A stretch of 64,000 bases of DNA from Pratylenchus scribneri (lineage: Eukaryota; Nematoda; Chromadorea; Rhabditida; Pratylenchidae), in the NCBI GenBank assembly GCA_030063045.1, contig JAQSEB010000139.1, forward strand, positions 62,001 through 126,000, given 5' to 3'. Numbering within the stretch: the first letter of the stretch is position 1; each line of letters opens with the position of its first letter. The notes under the pieces were generated by a model. That model had not been told where the DNA came from and did no database searches. It was given only the letters and a program-made list of their open reading frames with translations. Position numbers and translations under genes: made by a program. This document shows, piece by piece, positions 33,021 through 44,983 of this stretch.

Positions 33021-34245
33021 TATCCGATATAAAGCTTATATTTTCTCTTCTGGATTGTTGCCACTTGAAATGATCCAAAAAGTGTTGGGCTGATTTTTGG
33101 CTTTATAAAACAAAGATTGGCACAAAATTCTCTTTGTCGACAAAAAAGAGGAAACTTCTATGGCATTAAAAGATATTTTTGGAAGAAAATAATCCCCACA
33201 ACAATAATGTCGACATAAATTTAATAATAACCAGAAAATGATGCGGATGTTAAACAAAATTGTTAATAAAATATGCCTAAATAACAAAAATAGTAATGGC
33301 TGGGATGGAATTGGCGCACTCATCAAAAATTGTGTTTGAATGACAAATTAACTGGCAACAAATTGGCCATTTTATATTTGATGGATGTTGGCCTTTTTTT
33401 GATGGATGTGTGCGGTACATTTTTTGAACTATGTGACATGTGGCTATTTGGCAATGTTGGTGGCATTTTATGGGGCTTGGTTGGCATTTAAGTTTTGGTG
33501 CAGATGAAAAAAAAAGGAAAAAGCTATATATTTTTTGATAAATCAACCTTTGAATATTTAATGTATATTTAATTTTTGTAAACAAAAAGCAATTATTAAT
33601 TTGTCAATTTATTATTTGGTATTTTCGGTAACCCCAGTTAGAATATATTTTTTTTGAATTTTGGATTTTATTTTTCCATAAATTCGGCCAAATTCTAAGT
33701 CCTAAAACCGGTTTTCCCCCTCTGCTTACCACCTGGCCAAATTGAACCTCAAACCAAATCATGCCTAAATTAGTTTAAACGAACGCTTTTTGGATAAATT
33801 TTTCCAACCCCCAACTCCCAAAACTCAACCGGTACCTTATTATAGACCAAAACCGAGGCGACAAAGCTTTTTATATTGTATATAATGACCTTTTTAAGGC
33901 CTTACTTTTAGTATTTTATGAATAAATTTTGAAGGAACATAGAGGCGCTAATTTGGAAGCAGATAAGCGCTAAGTACTTATTTTGGGACTATAATACTAA
34001 TAAATAATAACAAGGAATGGAATTTATTAAGCCTTTGGTTAGTTTGACGTAAGAATCGGATTAAACATCGGCTATGAGTAAAGATTATTAAATAATTATG
34101 TTTAAATCGAGAAAAAATGTCTGGCCATTAAATGTTATGAAGCCAAAAAATGTGAATAAAAAGCCAAAAAAAAATGTGAATAAATTAAGGAATCCTTTGA
34201 ATTAGCTCTCAAATCAAAAAAAAAAAACATAAAAAATATTAGAGG

Positions 34246-35232
34246 ATGCCAAAATGCAAAGACGACCGTATGAAATGGGAATTTAAGGGGATGTGTCCGC
34301 CGGGCACATTTTCGTCAAGTGAAGATGAAAGGTAATGGAAATTTTTTTGCTAATTTTAAATGCTTAAATTTCTTTTATAATGGACGGGGGCGGGGCAAAT
34401 GAAAAAAATTTTAATGGATTGGCCAATGTCCCAAAGCAGAGAAAATCCCCCCAAAAAATGCGAAAATTGCCCAAATTCCCAGGAATCTTTTATTTCAACG
34501 CTTTCAATTTTGTTTTTTTTAAAGCATTTTCTGCGCATTTTTAAACGGCAAAACAATTAGTTGACCTTAAAAGCGTAAATCCCACGCAAATTTTTGGATG
34601 GGCGAAAATTTAGTGCATTTTTGCCAGGAAATTTGACATTTTTTGGGCCAAATTGTGGGAAATGTCCAATATTTAAGGGTGAATATGGCACTTTCGTACT
34701 TCGATATGTCATTTTGGTGCGCATGGGTGCCGTGGGCGGTTCCATCAAAATTGAGGAAAAATAAAAGGAAAATGCCGAAAATTTTGATGGAATACAGCGG
34801 GGCAAAAATGTGTGGGAATGAATGATGCCAATGGCACATCTTATGTGGTTGAGGACAATTTTGGGGAGAATGCCGAACGCCGAATGCCGATGTGCTTCAT
34901 CAAAATTTATGGGGGAATGATGTTGTGAATGACGGATTTGGTGCATGCGCGCAAATTTAGTAGTCCCAGGAAAATGGCGACATTTTTGACCTCCAATGGA
35001 AAATGAATGAATTTGGAAGGGAAAAGTGCCGTCCGAATTCAAGTGCACTTTTCTCGGAATTAGTCAAAAACAAATGAGGCCAAATTGTAAAGGAGGCACA
35101 AGATTTGACCAACAAGCAAAGAATGCGAATATTTTGAATGGACTCAAAAATGTGCGCAAAAATTTAGTTCCGCATTGCGCGCATTGTCAGTGGATGCCTC
35201 AAAGGAATTCAATTCATCAGCCAAAGTAAATA
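34246..35232 (+). pseudogene. decayed or unresolved coding region
   Basis: A plausible first exon at 34246-34331 encodes MPKCKDDRMKWEF and ends at AG|GTAATG, preceded by an acceptor-like ATATTAG. From about 34636 to 35232, protein-like stretches follow one another in changing frames. They include a GPNCGKCPIFKGEYGTF segment, a NGTSYVVEDNFGENAERR segment, a GDIFDLQWKMNEFG segment and an ECEYFEWTQKCAQKF segment. Stops and frame shifts between them have no credible splice sites. A minus-strand frame of 163 codons (34557-35048) overlaps but looks antisense. No family was recognised. It may be a pseudogene, or a gene whose introns I cannot place. Confidence 0.35.
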
Positions 35233-38085
35233 GTTGTGGAAATTTTCCAAATTTTTTCTAAAATATCAAAGATCAAAGTGGCTGCTGTTAAGGAAATTAA
35301 AGGCAAAGGAATTTTAGGTTATTAACTGTTGAAACTTGAAACCGATTTTATCCTATTCTAATCATTAGAATAAATTTCAAACATCAGTCCTTATCTAGGT
35401 GAAATTAATTAAGAGAGTAGCCTTAACTGACTGACAATGAGTGGGTTTTTATTTTTCTTACAATTAAATAAATTTTTAAAACCGCGGAGGAATTTTAGGC
35501 TTATAGTCGGTTTAAAACTAATTTTCTATTCTAATCATTAGAATAAGTTTCAAACATCAGTCCTTAGCTAGGTGAAATTTTACTAATAAAGATAGTAATT
35601 AGCCCCAACTGACTGACAACGAGTGGGTTTTAATTTTTTTAAATAAATTATATGCCAGAATTTTTTGCCACAGGGGAAAAATTTTTTCCCTAAAGATTTA
35701 CATTCTTTTGCAGACCTTCGGTAGAGCTTACTGATGAGATGCATCAATTGATCTATTGTTTGTTTTTGTGTGGCCTAAATTCAATATATTAAACGGTCTA
35801 AACACTATATGGTTTTTTTGGTTTATAACTATTTTAATTTTGAGCCAATCTCCAACAATCTATGTGCAAATTGATGCGCCTCGAAGAGCTCTATTGAATG
35901 GTATAAGATTTAGAGAGTCTAAGATTAAGTGCTAATAATTTTTCGGCAAAAAATGGCACTCATTTGCTAATCCTATAAATTTATTCCCTGAAAACAAAAG
36001 GAAAAATATTATTACGCATAAACGCCGTAAAACAACAACTACAAAATTCCGTATAATTCTATTGGAATTGATGTGCGCGAGGTGTATGAAAAGGGCAGCG
36101 GAAATGGCCATTGGATGAATGAAAAGTTGGATGAATGAATAAATGGGTTGGGGGATTTGGCGTCATCCAGGGGCATAATGGATGGGCAAAGTATAATAGT
36201 TGAATGAATGAATGGAATAATGAGGTGGATGTCGGCACAAATTATGCGTGGAATTTATCCATTCAATTCTCTTTTACGCCCCCTCCACCCATCCGCCCAA
36301 ATTTGAATGTGCAAATTGGTCCCATTTGAATGGATGTGGCCAACTTGTCTCATCAAAAAAAATGTTTTTCCTTCCTTGACTTCCCGTCGGTTATCCATCA
36401 AAATGGGGAATATATGTCTGGAAGGAAGGGGGCACTTTCAAGGGAATTGTCAGTGCCCAAAAATATGGTATAAATTTGGGGATGTTTCCATTTTTGTGAA
36501 TCCACAATGCCCAATTTTTTATCCAATTATGTGGAATTGGTCAGCTAATATTCAAGAGAAGAGAGGGCAAAAATGGGAGAATTTGGCATTTTCTAAAGCG
36601 GATTTGACCTTATAAAATTAAGAAAAAAAAACGTGTTTTGAAATGTTCCACACTGTATTTAAGCCAGATTACTGAAATATTTTATGGTAAAATATATGGC
36701 CTAATTTATTAAAAAGAATTGAAGTTAAATTTGATTTGAATAAAAAGGAATCATTTTTATTGGGTACAAGAATATGGAAATTATAGAGGAAAGAAATACT
36801 GAAAAATTGGGAAAATGAAGGTAAAAATTTTGGAATTATTTAAAATTATTTAAGCATTTTTGGAATATTTTGGTTTATTGAAAGAAATGAGGAAATTGTG
36901 GTGTTTGGAATTCAAACTTCATTTCAGCAAAATGCATCGGCCATAAAGAGGCAACAAAGGCCAACGGAGGCAATGGCCAAAAGGGAATGGATGGCCATTC
37001 GAATTATCAACTTTTCCTGCACCACCTGCGCATTTATATTAGGGGAAATTATTTTTAGCCAAAAATTTAACGCTATATTTATGAATTTAAATGAAATTAG
37101 AAAGGAAGGCTTTATCACAAAAATTTTTTAATTGAATTTCAAAGCATTTTGAGGCCATTTTAGAAAAATGCACAAAGATACCAAAATATCGAGGCTAATT
37201 TGATTGGATTATAGAATGTATGGAAGTGCTTTTTGAAGGGAACAAAGAAAATGGAAGTGTGGCACATTGTTGAATGGGCCAAAAAATTGATGCGGCTACG
37301 TAATCCATGATTGAAATTAGATTGAACAGAAATTTTCCTTTCCTCGTAAGAGAAGGGGAATTAATCTAAGCGAAAATACAAAGAGGCGGAATTATTCTAA
37401 GCGAAAACACAAACAGGCGGAATTATTCTAAGCGAAAATACAAAATAGGCGGAATTATTCTAAGCGAAAACACAAAACAGGCGGAATTATTCTAAGCGAA
37501 AACACAAAACAGGCGGAATTATTCTAAGCGAAAACACAAAACAGGCGGAATTATTCTAAGCGAAAACACAAAACAGGTGGAATTATTCTAAGCGAAAACA
37601 CAAAACAGGCGGAATTATTCTAAGCGAAAACACAAAACAGGCGGAATTATTCTAAGCAAAAACACAAAACAGGCGGAACTATTCTAAGCAAAAACACAAA
37701 ACAGGCGGAATTATTCTAAGCGAAAACACAAAACATGCGGAATTATTCTAAGCGAAAACACAAACAGGCGGAATTATTCTTAGCGAAAACACAAAACAGG
37801 CGGAACATGTTACAATAATTAGGCAAATTCATTTTTTATTCAGTCATATTTTTGGACAAAAATGATCTCAAAAATGCTTAATTTTTTAGCCTAGATTAAT
37901 TTGTGATTGTGATTGAATCCAAAGTGTCATTTTTGACAGAGTGTTCACATTTCGAAGAAAAAGAAATATTTACAACAAAATTTCCTTCTGAAAACACCTG
38001 CCATTATTTTCATCATTTTAAAACAAATTTTGACCCTTTTTGATTCATCAATTTCCTCCTCAACCAAAATTCACCTGCTCAACAG
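35233..38085. other. region without a resolved gene
   Basis: It holds an FB2 remnant (35700-35945), two similar blocks with TCAAACATCAGTCCTTA at about 35375-35450 and 35545-35625, and open plus-strand stretches at 36307-36615 and 36898-37131. One of these begins with a fair acceptor (TTTCAG at about 36923-36928). Minisatellite array 4 follows. If the region is transcribed, it could link the broken frames at 34.2-35.2 kb to the exons at 38.1-38.9 kb. Confidence 0.35.
37358..37805 (-). repeat. 32-bp minisatellite array 4 (about 14 units)
   Basis: The complement of the array 1-3 unit, reading CAGGCGGAATTATTCTAAGC on the plus strand. A few units have AAGCAAAA or GGTGG variants. Confidence 0.93.
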
Positions 38086-38894
38086 GCCAATCCAAATATG
38101 GGAATGAAAAGTCCAATTGGCGTTCACAATGCGCGTATGCCCATTCCGGGTAATGGCAAAATCTGTGCAGTAAGGAAGTAAAAATATTTTTTGTTTTTGC
38201 TTTTTTTTGGTTTATTTTTGAAGAATTGCCATTTTTGGTAATGGAAATTTAATTAGTTTTTTGGAAGGTCAAAAATAGGTGGGTGTACAATGGTTTTTGT
38301 TTTTGCCGATTTTCTGACAATAAAAAGGTTCGGCCAAAGTGATTACATTTTTCTATTTAATTTAATTTAATCAAAAAAAAAACAAAAATGGATACAGTTA
38401 CAGTTTATTAAATTGTCAGAAAAATATAAGACGAAAAAATGCCAGATTTAAGCCTATTTTTTTGGTCTCAAATTTGGTACAAATTCTAATCAATTTTCTC
38501 TAAACAATTCATCCCAAACGACAAATCATTGAAATTTTTAAAGTTAAATTCACAGAAAAAATGAATTATTTAAAAAAAATTCGTTCCCATTTTGTGAAAG
38601 TAGGATAAAAAATTCTCATTTTTCCTCCAAAAATTCAATTGGAAATGAATTTGATAAAATAATCCAAAAACACTAACTGACCGAAGCACACCCAATTCGG
38701 GGCTCTCTCGACGTGTCGCTGGATTCGGTGGCCGATCCAAAAGTAATGGAGGCCCTCTCAACTCGTTGGAAGGCTTCAAATTTGCCCAACAAATTATGGA
38801 AAAAGTGGCCAAGGCAACAAGCGCAGTGCCCAGGGCTGAGCCAACTGTCAATGTTGAATTTGGGGGATTAATTGGATTAAATCAAGAATTTTAG
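38086..38894 (+). CDS. terminal exons of an unrecognised gene (partial)
   Basis: Exon 38086-38149 (acceptor CAACAG, donor GG|GTAATG) joins in phase to 38687-38894, ending with TAG. This gives a Ser/Gly-rich stretch and then a helical segment (FAQQIMEKVAKATSAV). A second reading joins the same exons one base out of register. It gives another open product that begins HPIRGSLDVSLDSVADP and stops at TAA 38877-38879. Both look protein-like, and the antisense strand is also open. The upstream part of the gene was not resolved, and no family was recognised. Confidence 0.35.
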
Positions 38895-39320
38895 GTGAAA
38901 TTATTAAAAAATTCATATTCTGCATCAATACTATATTATGGCTGTATGGGAGTTGAATGAAGTCAGAGGAAAAATGACAAAATTAGAGAAAAAGCTAAAT
39001 AGGAAAGAAAGCAGGCAAAGAATAGGCAAACACTCCCGCCGATTGTGAATTTGGCCTCCGGTTATTAAGAGAAAACATTAACATTAGGACGTTTCCCAGT
39101 TTTTTTTGTAAGAATTACCGTATTTCGTCGAGAAATATACTGTAGTATGAAAATGCATAAAAATATTTACCAATCTGGAAATAAAACAATTTCACTGATT
39201 CGAACCCCGAACTAAATTTTGCAAAAAGTTAAGGTTCAGAAATTTTCAAAAAAATTTTTTAAAATCTTCTAAGCCCTTGCCAGCCTAAATCTGGTGGCAC
39301 CATCATAGCAAAAATAGGGC

Positions 39321-42300
39321 CTATGGTGTATTTTCATCCAAATTTTTTCTGCTCTGTCTACCAATGGCGAGAATTTGTCGAAGTGGATGGCCAGTTGGTG
39401 GCAATGGGAGAAGGGCAAATAAAAGGGAATAAATGCCGGCAATGGAGAGCAAATGGACAAAAAAGAGTTGGCAACAATATTGGCCATGGACGAGGGAAAG
39501 CAATAAAAGGGCCAATCCCAAGAGGAGGTGCCAATGAGCGGAAGTTAGCCTGAAAAAATAAGATTTAATTTCTTTTTTTTGGTATTGGTTAATAATTAAT
39601 ATTACACGAAAATTAAGGCAATAAGCTTGCTTAGAAAACTTAGAATTTAAAGCCTAAAAGTTAAGGTATCGAAGTGGTTTATTCAACCAAGACTTAACAA
39701 GGAAGCAATCAATTCTGGAAGGCGATATGCCATTTGAAAGCCCTAAATGTCCTCTAAAAAGTGGCTAAACTAATTTTTTGAAAATTGAATCAATTTGTAA
39801 AATAAGCAAGCTTTTCTTCTAAAAATGCGGGTTTATTACATAAAGGCATATTTTTAAAAGGTTGGATTTCATAAAGTTTAAAAAAGCCACTTTTTAGAGG
39901 ATAATTTGAGCTTTCCATTGGTATATGGCATTCCTAAATAGATTGTTTCATTTATGAGCAATGGCCAAAAGATAAAATAATATGGTTAGTTAGAAACGAT
40001 GCTATTGAAGGTACTCTTATAGATTTTTAGCCTATAAGATAACAAGGAAGCAACCAATTGGTGAAGACCATGTACTATAGTGAAGCACTAAATCTGCCCT
40101 ACAAGGCGGCTAATAATTATAATTTTTTGATAATTAAAATAAATAAACGTCTTTTCTCTCAAAAACCACCAGTTTATAATGTTCTAAGATAATTGTGAAT
40201 TTTAAATGATATTTTTAGCCATATTTTAGAGGACATTTAGAGCTTTTTATTGGCATTTAGCCATCCCAGATTGACAATTGCCTCGTTGAACTATTGCCAA
40301 AATAATTAACCATATATTAAAAATGGCAGAGTCTGTTTTTTCCGGTGGGGGACTTTCAGCGTCGGCCGTTTCAGCGTCAGCGACTTTGACGAGTCATAAC
40401 TCAGCAAGGAAGAAACCATTTGAGACAATTTTGGTATCATTGGATAGAGCTATTCAAGCTCTATTGAATAGTGGATAAAACGATAAATGAAAATTTAAGT
40501 GACTTAAAGTCGAAAAACTGAATACAAGTCGCTTTTTCTTACTTAGAAGCTTGTAATTAAGAGGATATTTAACTTTTCATAAAATGCTATATATCATTAA
40601 TAGAGTTTGATTAGCTCTATCCAATGATACCAAGATTGTCTCAATTGGTTTCTTCTTTGCTGAATTATGACTCGTCAAAGTCGCTGACGCTGAAACGTCC
40701 TCCGCGGTTTTTTCTACCGTAAAAACTGTGCCCTTTGGCAGTTTTATTTACTTCCCTCTTCACTCAAAGGGGAGTCAATTTCCCCTACCGTAAACAATTT
40801 TTCCCTTAAGTAAATTCAATTCCCTCTCTTCACCTGAAATGATTTGCCCTTGCCGAATATGTGAACAGCACAATGCCAGCACAAAACTGTGCCAACGCAC
40901 AAATGGCAATGATGGAAGCAATGAACATTTGGGCGGAATGCAAAGCCTCCTTGTGGGGCGAATCGCTGATTCGTTCCAGCAAATATGATTGGAAATGGCC
41001 AAGTACACGTTCGCATTGTAGCTGAAAAAAAATGAATATGACTTATTTTATTATTAATTATTTATTAGATTTTGGCAAAAATGACGTGCAATCATTGTAT
41101 AAAATCAAATTTATTTTTAATAGATTAAAGTTTTGACTTCCTCAAAGAAAATGAAAGGTTTCTCTGGACAAAATTGCTTTAGATTTATTTTGCATAAATT
41201 GAAGAATCTTCTGGCTATATTATTGCACTTGCAGCCCTGTTTTCTTTAAAGTATAAACTCAAATATGGGGTACGGAACAAATATTGATGACTAATTAAAT
41301 CAAAAAGGGGAATTTTATTCAAAACGGCAAATAGACTTGTCTCACAAACAGTTTCAAGGAAAATGGATTTGAATTATTAGAAAATGTCTGACTAAAAATG
41401 TTCGAATTCATTTATCCTACAAAATATCCACCTGTTTTGTTGCGGTTCGATTCAACAATCCGGCACAGAAACTTATTTGTCCGCCAGCCATTTTCACTGA
41501 AGGAAATAAATTAATTAAATTCACGCCTTTTAAATAATGATGCAGTGGCTTCAAATTTTTACCAGTTTTGGATGGCCATAAATCTTTAAATAAGGCGAAA
41601 ACCTCTGGGCAATTTTCTAGGTTCTCAAATATTTGGAGCATTTAACTTCTGAGGCATTTTTAACGGTCACACTCATCATGCCTTCCTGAAGTCTGAACAT
41701 TTAAATTTACCTCGTCGAAGGCAAATCGCCTCAGCCGTTGAGGTCAACGAGAGGAAAAATGCGAACAATGTGGACAAAAATTGGAGGAACAATTCACATC
41801 TACGCCAATGTAAATGTAAATTAATTTAGGAAAATATTCAATTGAATGACTTGTTCGGAAAGTCAAGCAATAGGGCATAAACGGAAGTGATTGCCGCCGA
41901 AATGCCACACCAAAATGCCAAATAAAAATGGGCGTATGGAAGGCAGAGGAACACGTGGGCCAATCCAACAGTGAATTCCAACTAAAAAATGGAGGGGAAA
42001 TGATGAATTCATTTTTTGGCCACTTCCAAAATATCTTATATTTACCTTATAACCTCTATTAGAACTCTTCCAAATATTAATTCTCCAGTCCCTACTTTGA
42101 GGACCCACAGCGCTCATAGCAGGATGAAATTTGAAAGAATTTTTAAATTACATTTTTTAGCTCCCGAAAGCTCTACAAAATCCGCCATAATTCGTTCAAA
42201 AATGTCAAAAAAATTAAGAGGAGTTAATTCTGCCACTTTTTTAAAGAATTTTATAGGAGGGTAGAGAAAACTTGAATAGATAGGGGTTGTTTATTACACT

Positions 42301-42588
42301 CAAAGACACATATAAATTTATTAAAAATATTTCTTATTATAATTTTATATGGATATATTGTAGAGAACACTTTGGGCTTCATAATAATATATAGCCTTCC
42401 AAAATTGGCAAATGCTCGCTTAGATATGGGCCAAAAAATTGTAGCAAGTATATAAATTGTGGTACAAAAAAGAAGCTCTTCATTCAAATAATATTTTGGG
42501 AATTTGTTTTTTTTTTTGGGGCAAAACTTACAAAGGCGAGAAGGCCCAGCAGCGGGTATAATGTCCAAATTATGCCAATCACTTGCAT
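39321..42588 (-). CDS. multi-pass membrane protein (252 aa, 6 exons)
   Basis: Exons, in transcript order: 42532-42588, 41851-41981, 41711-41799, 41432-41496, 40834-41021 and 39321-39549 (TAG). Phases give 252 residues. Hydrophobic segments lie at about residues 3-19, 24-58 (long enough for one or two passes), 65-88, 144-170, 183-198 and 202-225. A hydrophilic loop at about 90-142 contains two cysteines and a short basic run. The start ATG opens directly into the first helix. The intron between exons 2 and 3 is only 51 bp. The last intron (39550-40833) carries two FB1 copies and an FB5 copy. It resembles tetraspan-type nematode membrane proteins in build only; no family signature was recognised. 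Confidence 0.72.
39680..39975. mobile_element. FB1 foldback copy (last intron of membrane protein gene)
   Basis: The left arm includes ACAAGGAAGCAATCAATTCT and CCTCTAAAAAGTGGC. The right arm includes GCCACTTTTTAGAGGATAAT and the end GAGCAATGGCCAAAAG. Confidence 0.6.
40030..40310. mobile_element. FB1 foldback copy, strongly diverged
   Basis: AACAAGGAAGCAACCAATTG at the left and TTTTAGAGGACATTTAGAGC at the right identify the family. Much of the interior has changed. Confidence 0.5.
40355..40706. mobile_element. FB5 foldback element
   Basis: The arms begin CAGCGTCAGCGACTTTGACG and end with the exact complement GTCAAAGTCGCTGACGCTGA. They continue pairing through ATCATTGGATAGAGCT. It is about 350 bp with no coding capacity. 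It shares an ACTCAGCAAGGAAG-like stretch with FB1 but is otherwise distinct. One copy was seen. Confidence 0.65.
42290..42435. repeat. FB1 half element (intron 1 of membrane protein gene)
   Basis: ACTCAAAGACACATATAAAT and TATTGTAGAGAACACTTTGG match the centre and right arm of FB1. The left arm is missing. Confidence 0.45.
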
Positions 42589-42833
42589 TTTTATTTAATT
42601 TTTTTTTATTATTTGTATACTATTTTTCTTTTCAAAGTTGAATCTAAAAATGATGCGGAAATTTTCGACTTAAAATTTTTCAGCCTTTTGACACTTTTGG
42701 GTCCCAATGGAATTTCAATTTGCCATTTTTTTTCGGCGGATAAAATTGTCTCATTTCCCATTTATTTGGAAAAATTTGTTTCTATGCTTATCGGAAAAAA
42801 TATTCATATAAATAAGAAAAACGTGGGGCTTTT

Positions 42834-43514
42834 TTGCCTGTCTAAAGAGCTGAATTTTGAGGCAAATTTGGGGATTTTGAATTAAACTATATAAAAAGGC
42901 TTTTCAACATTCTGGGATGTGCGGAAATTAAAAAGGAGGTGCGCAGGATTAAAGCGGATTTAGAGCGATTAAGGCGGATATAGAGGGATTAAGTTGGATA
43001 TAGGGGGATTAAGGTGGATATAGAGGGATTAAGGTGGATATAGGGGGATTAAGCCCCGAAATAGATGGAAAATGGTCCGTAGGGCCAGTAGAAGGTCGGG
43101 AGATGGGCTGAAGGCCCTGAGAGTGGGTGGGATATAGCCGGATATAGGAGGATTAAGGTGGATAATGGAGGGATTAAGCTGGATTAAGCTCCGAAATAGA
43201 TGGATTTGAGTCTTGGTTTAGGTTGTTTTCGCCCTAACCCTAGCTCTATCCCTAGCCCCTAGCTTGGCTTAATCCCATATATCCGGCTATATTGCGAGTG
43301 CTCCGAACCCCTAGCCCCTAGATCCCATGCCGCCCCTAACCATAACCCTAAACCCTAGCCCCTAACTATACTTAAAATCCCTGTATATCCAGCTTAATCC
43401 TGCGCACCTCCGTTTTGATTTCCGCACACCCTAGAATGTTGAAAAGCCTTTTTATATAGTTTAATTCAAAATCCTCCAAATTAGACTCAAAATTCAGCCT
43501 CAATAGAGAGGCAA
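42834..43514. repeat. 680-bp element with about 118-bp inverted arms
   Basis: The left arm (42834-42950) and the right arm (43396-43514) are near-perfect complements; both contain TATATAAAAAGGCTTTTCAA and GGAGGTGCGCAGGATT. Between them lie irregular repeats of a unit with GGATTAAGGTGGATATAG, and a C-rich counterpart with CCTAGCCCCTA. The ORF at 42583-42885 ends inside the left arm. Confidence 0.8.
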
Positions 43515-44122
43515 TTACCGAATAAGAAAATTTTAATAGATTTTTATGGCCAAATTGGCCAGATAATATTATGGCCTAAAATGGTAACAATTTGTTCTAT
43601 TTTTTTCGGACTTTCTTGAGTGACAATTTTTCATTGGAAAAAATGATGTCAAATTCATTCAAATATTCAAAAAAATTTAATAAAAAATACAAAAAAAAAA
43701 TCTTTAAAATGATTCAATTTTTAATTCATTTTCCAAATAAAAAATTTAAAATCGTATGTGCGATAAAAATGAAAAATTGGCACATTTTCTTGATAAAAAT
43801 ACATGTAAATGTGTAAATATAGAGAATAAACAGAAAATAAAACATTGGTGAAAGTTCACAAAAAGATACCATAATATACTTACGATAAGTGAATAAATAC
43901 CATTGGAAAGTACAAAATTTCCTCTACAATGTGATTTTATTATTTTACAAAATCATAAATTTTGAAAATAGTATCCATCCTAGGCTTAATTTAATATATT
44001 TCAAGCGAAATTTCTGGCTGAAAATTTCATTCGAGTATTTCTGGACAATAAAGTACTCCGGGATTAGCAAATCTAAAAAGATGATATTTATCTAAAAAAA
44101 TTAATAAAAATTAAATTTTTAG
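43515..44122. other. AT-rich region without a gene
   Basis: A lysine/phenylalanine-rich frame (43592-43816) looks like chance in AT-rich DNA. Its end is similar to 48130-48200 (both have ATACATGTAAAT and GAAAGTTCACA), suggesting a diverged duplicate. Confidence 0.4.
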
Positions 44123-44221
44123 ATTCTTATTCCTTTCTATCTGCTTGTTTTTGGCGACGGCACATCGGCGGCAACAATTTTGTGCATGATTTTAATTGAA
44201 CGAGTCTACCGTCATTATGAT
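44123..44221 (+). CDS. orphan exon with a membrane helix (partial)
   Basis: Thirty-three codons between a good acceptor (TTTTTAG) and a good donor (GTAAGT), phase 0 at both ends. The peptide is a hydrophobic helix that ends ERVYRHYD. A helix followed by E-R-x-Y is reminiscent of the end of helix 3 in serpentine receptors, but this is only suggestive. No neighbouring exon could be joined, so it may be a relic. Confidence 0.35.
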
Positions 44222-44983
44222 GTAAGTTTTAATCCTGAATCTAAAAAGGGCATTCCATAAAATATCCAATACGATTTATAAAAGCTTGAGAGTAGAATAT
44301 TTACAAAACGGCCACAGAAATAATTCCGAATAATAATAAAATTTTATATCGTAACATTTTTCTATATAACTTATAAAATAGGAAAGGATTCCAGATTCTA
44401 AATTCAACTTTGAGCTACATAAAAGGCGTTTTAAAATGCCGTAGAAAATCTTTTTAAAATGGGGTACAGAGTACATACTTATTATTGACACTTTATTGCC
44501 GCTGGGGAATATCAATAATGGTTAATATATTTTAAGATAGACCTCTGGGATTGGAAAAATTTTAAAAGATGAAATCCCCCCCCCCCCGTATATTCAGAAT
44601 ATAATTCTAATTTGACCGTATGCTAAGCCAAGGGCATAAACTCAAAACTACTTCCCTACACAAAACCCAATATAGGTTGGTCAGCAGTGGCCTCCTATGC
44701 CCAAAGCAAATATTCTCTTCTCTCTCTCTTCTCTTTTTTTTTGTTGAACCCTGCAGCGAAGCGAAATATATTCTCTCTGGCTTATTTTAGGAGAAAAAGC
44801 TATTGATTTAATTTGGGCCAAGCACAGCCAGCAGAAAGCATTCTTCCATGGCATTGGCTATTGGCACACAACCATTATTTTTTACTCTTCAGCCGAATTT
44901 CTCTGTGAATGTATCCCCAAATTTATTTACTTATCATCTAAATATATTAATTAATCTCTGTTGAATAATTCGACACCCAAATT
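44222..44983. other. region without a resolved gene
   Basis: AT-rich, with a C-run at about 44577-44587 and a CT-rich tract near 44710-44740. It should include the promoter of the F-box gene at 44984. Confidence 0.35.

Larger units (their letters stand above)
30954..34245. other. intergenic region with transposon remnants
   Basis: It should hold the flp-21 promoter next to 30953. Beyond it lie a hAT-type foldback (31782-32587), a degenerate FB2 copy (32705-33020) and AT-rich DNA. A minus-strand frame at 33277-33585 has several cysteines but no start or splice support. Confidence 0.4.

Noticed and set aside
39180..39260. tRNA-like B box on the minus strand (GGTTCGAATC)
   Set aside because: No A box, no acceptor-stem pairing and no cloverleaf could be built around it.
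42583..42885. 100-codon plus-strand frame
   Set aside because: Its end lies in the arm of an inverted-repeat element and the composition is Phe/Lys/Ile-rich. It may be a fragment of a gene but cannot be supported as one.
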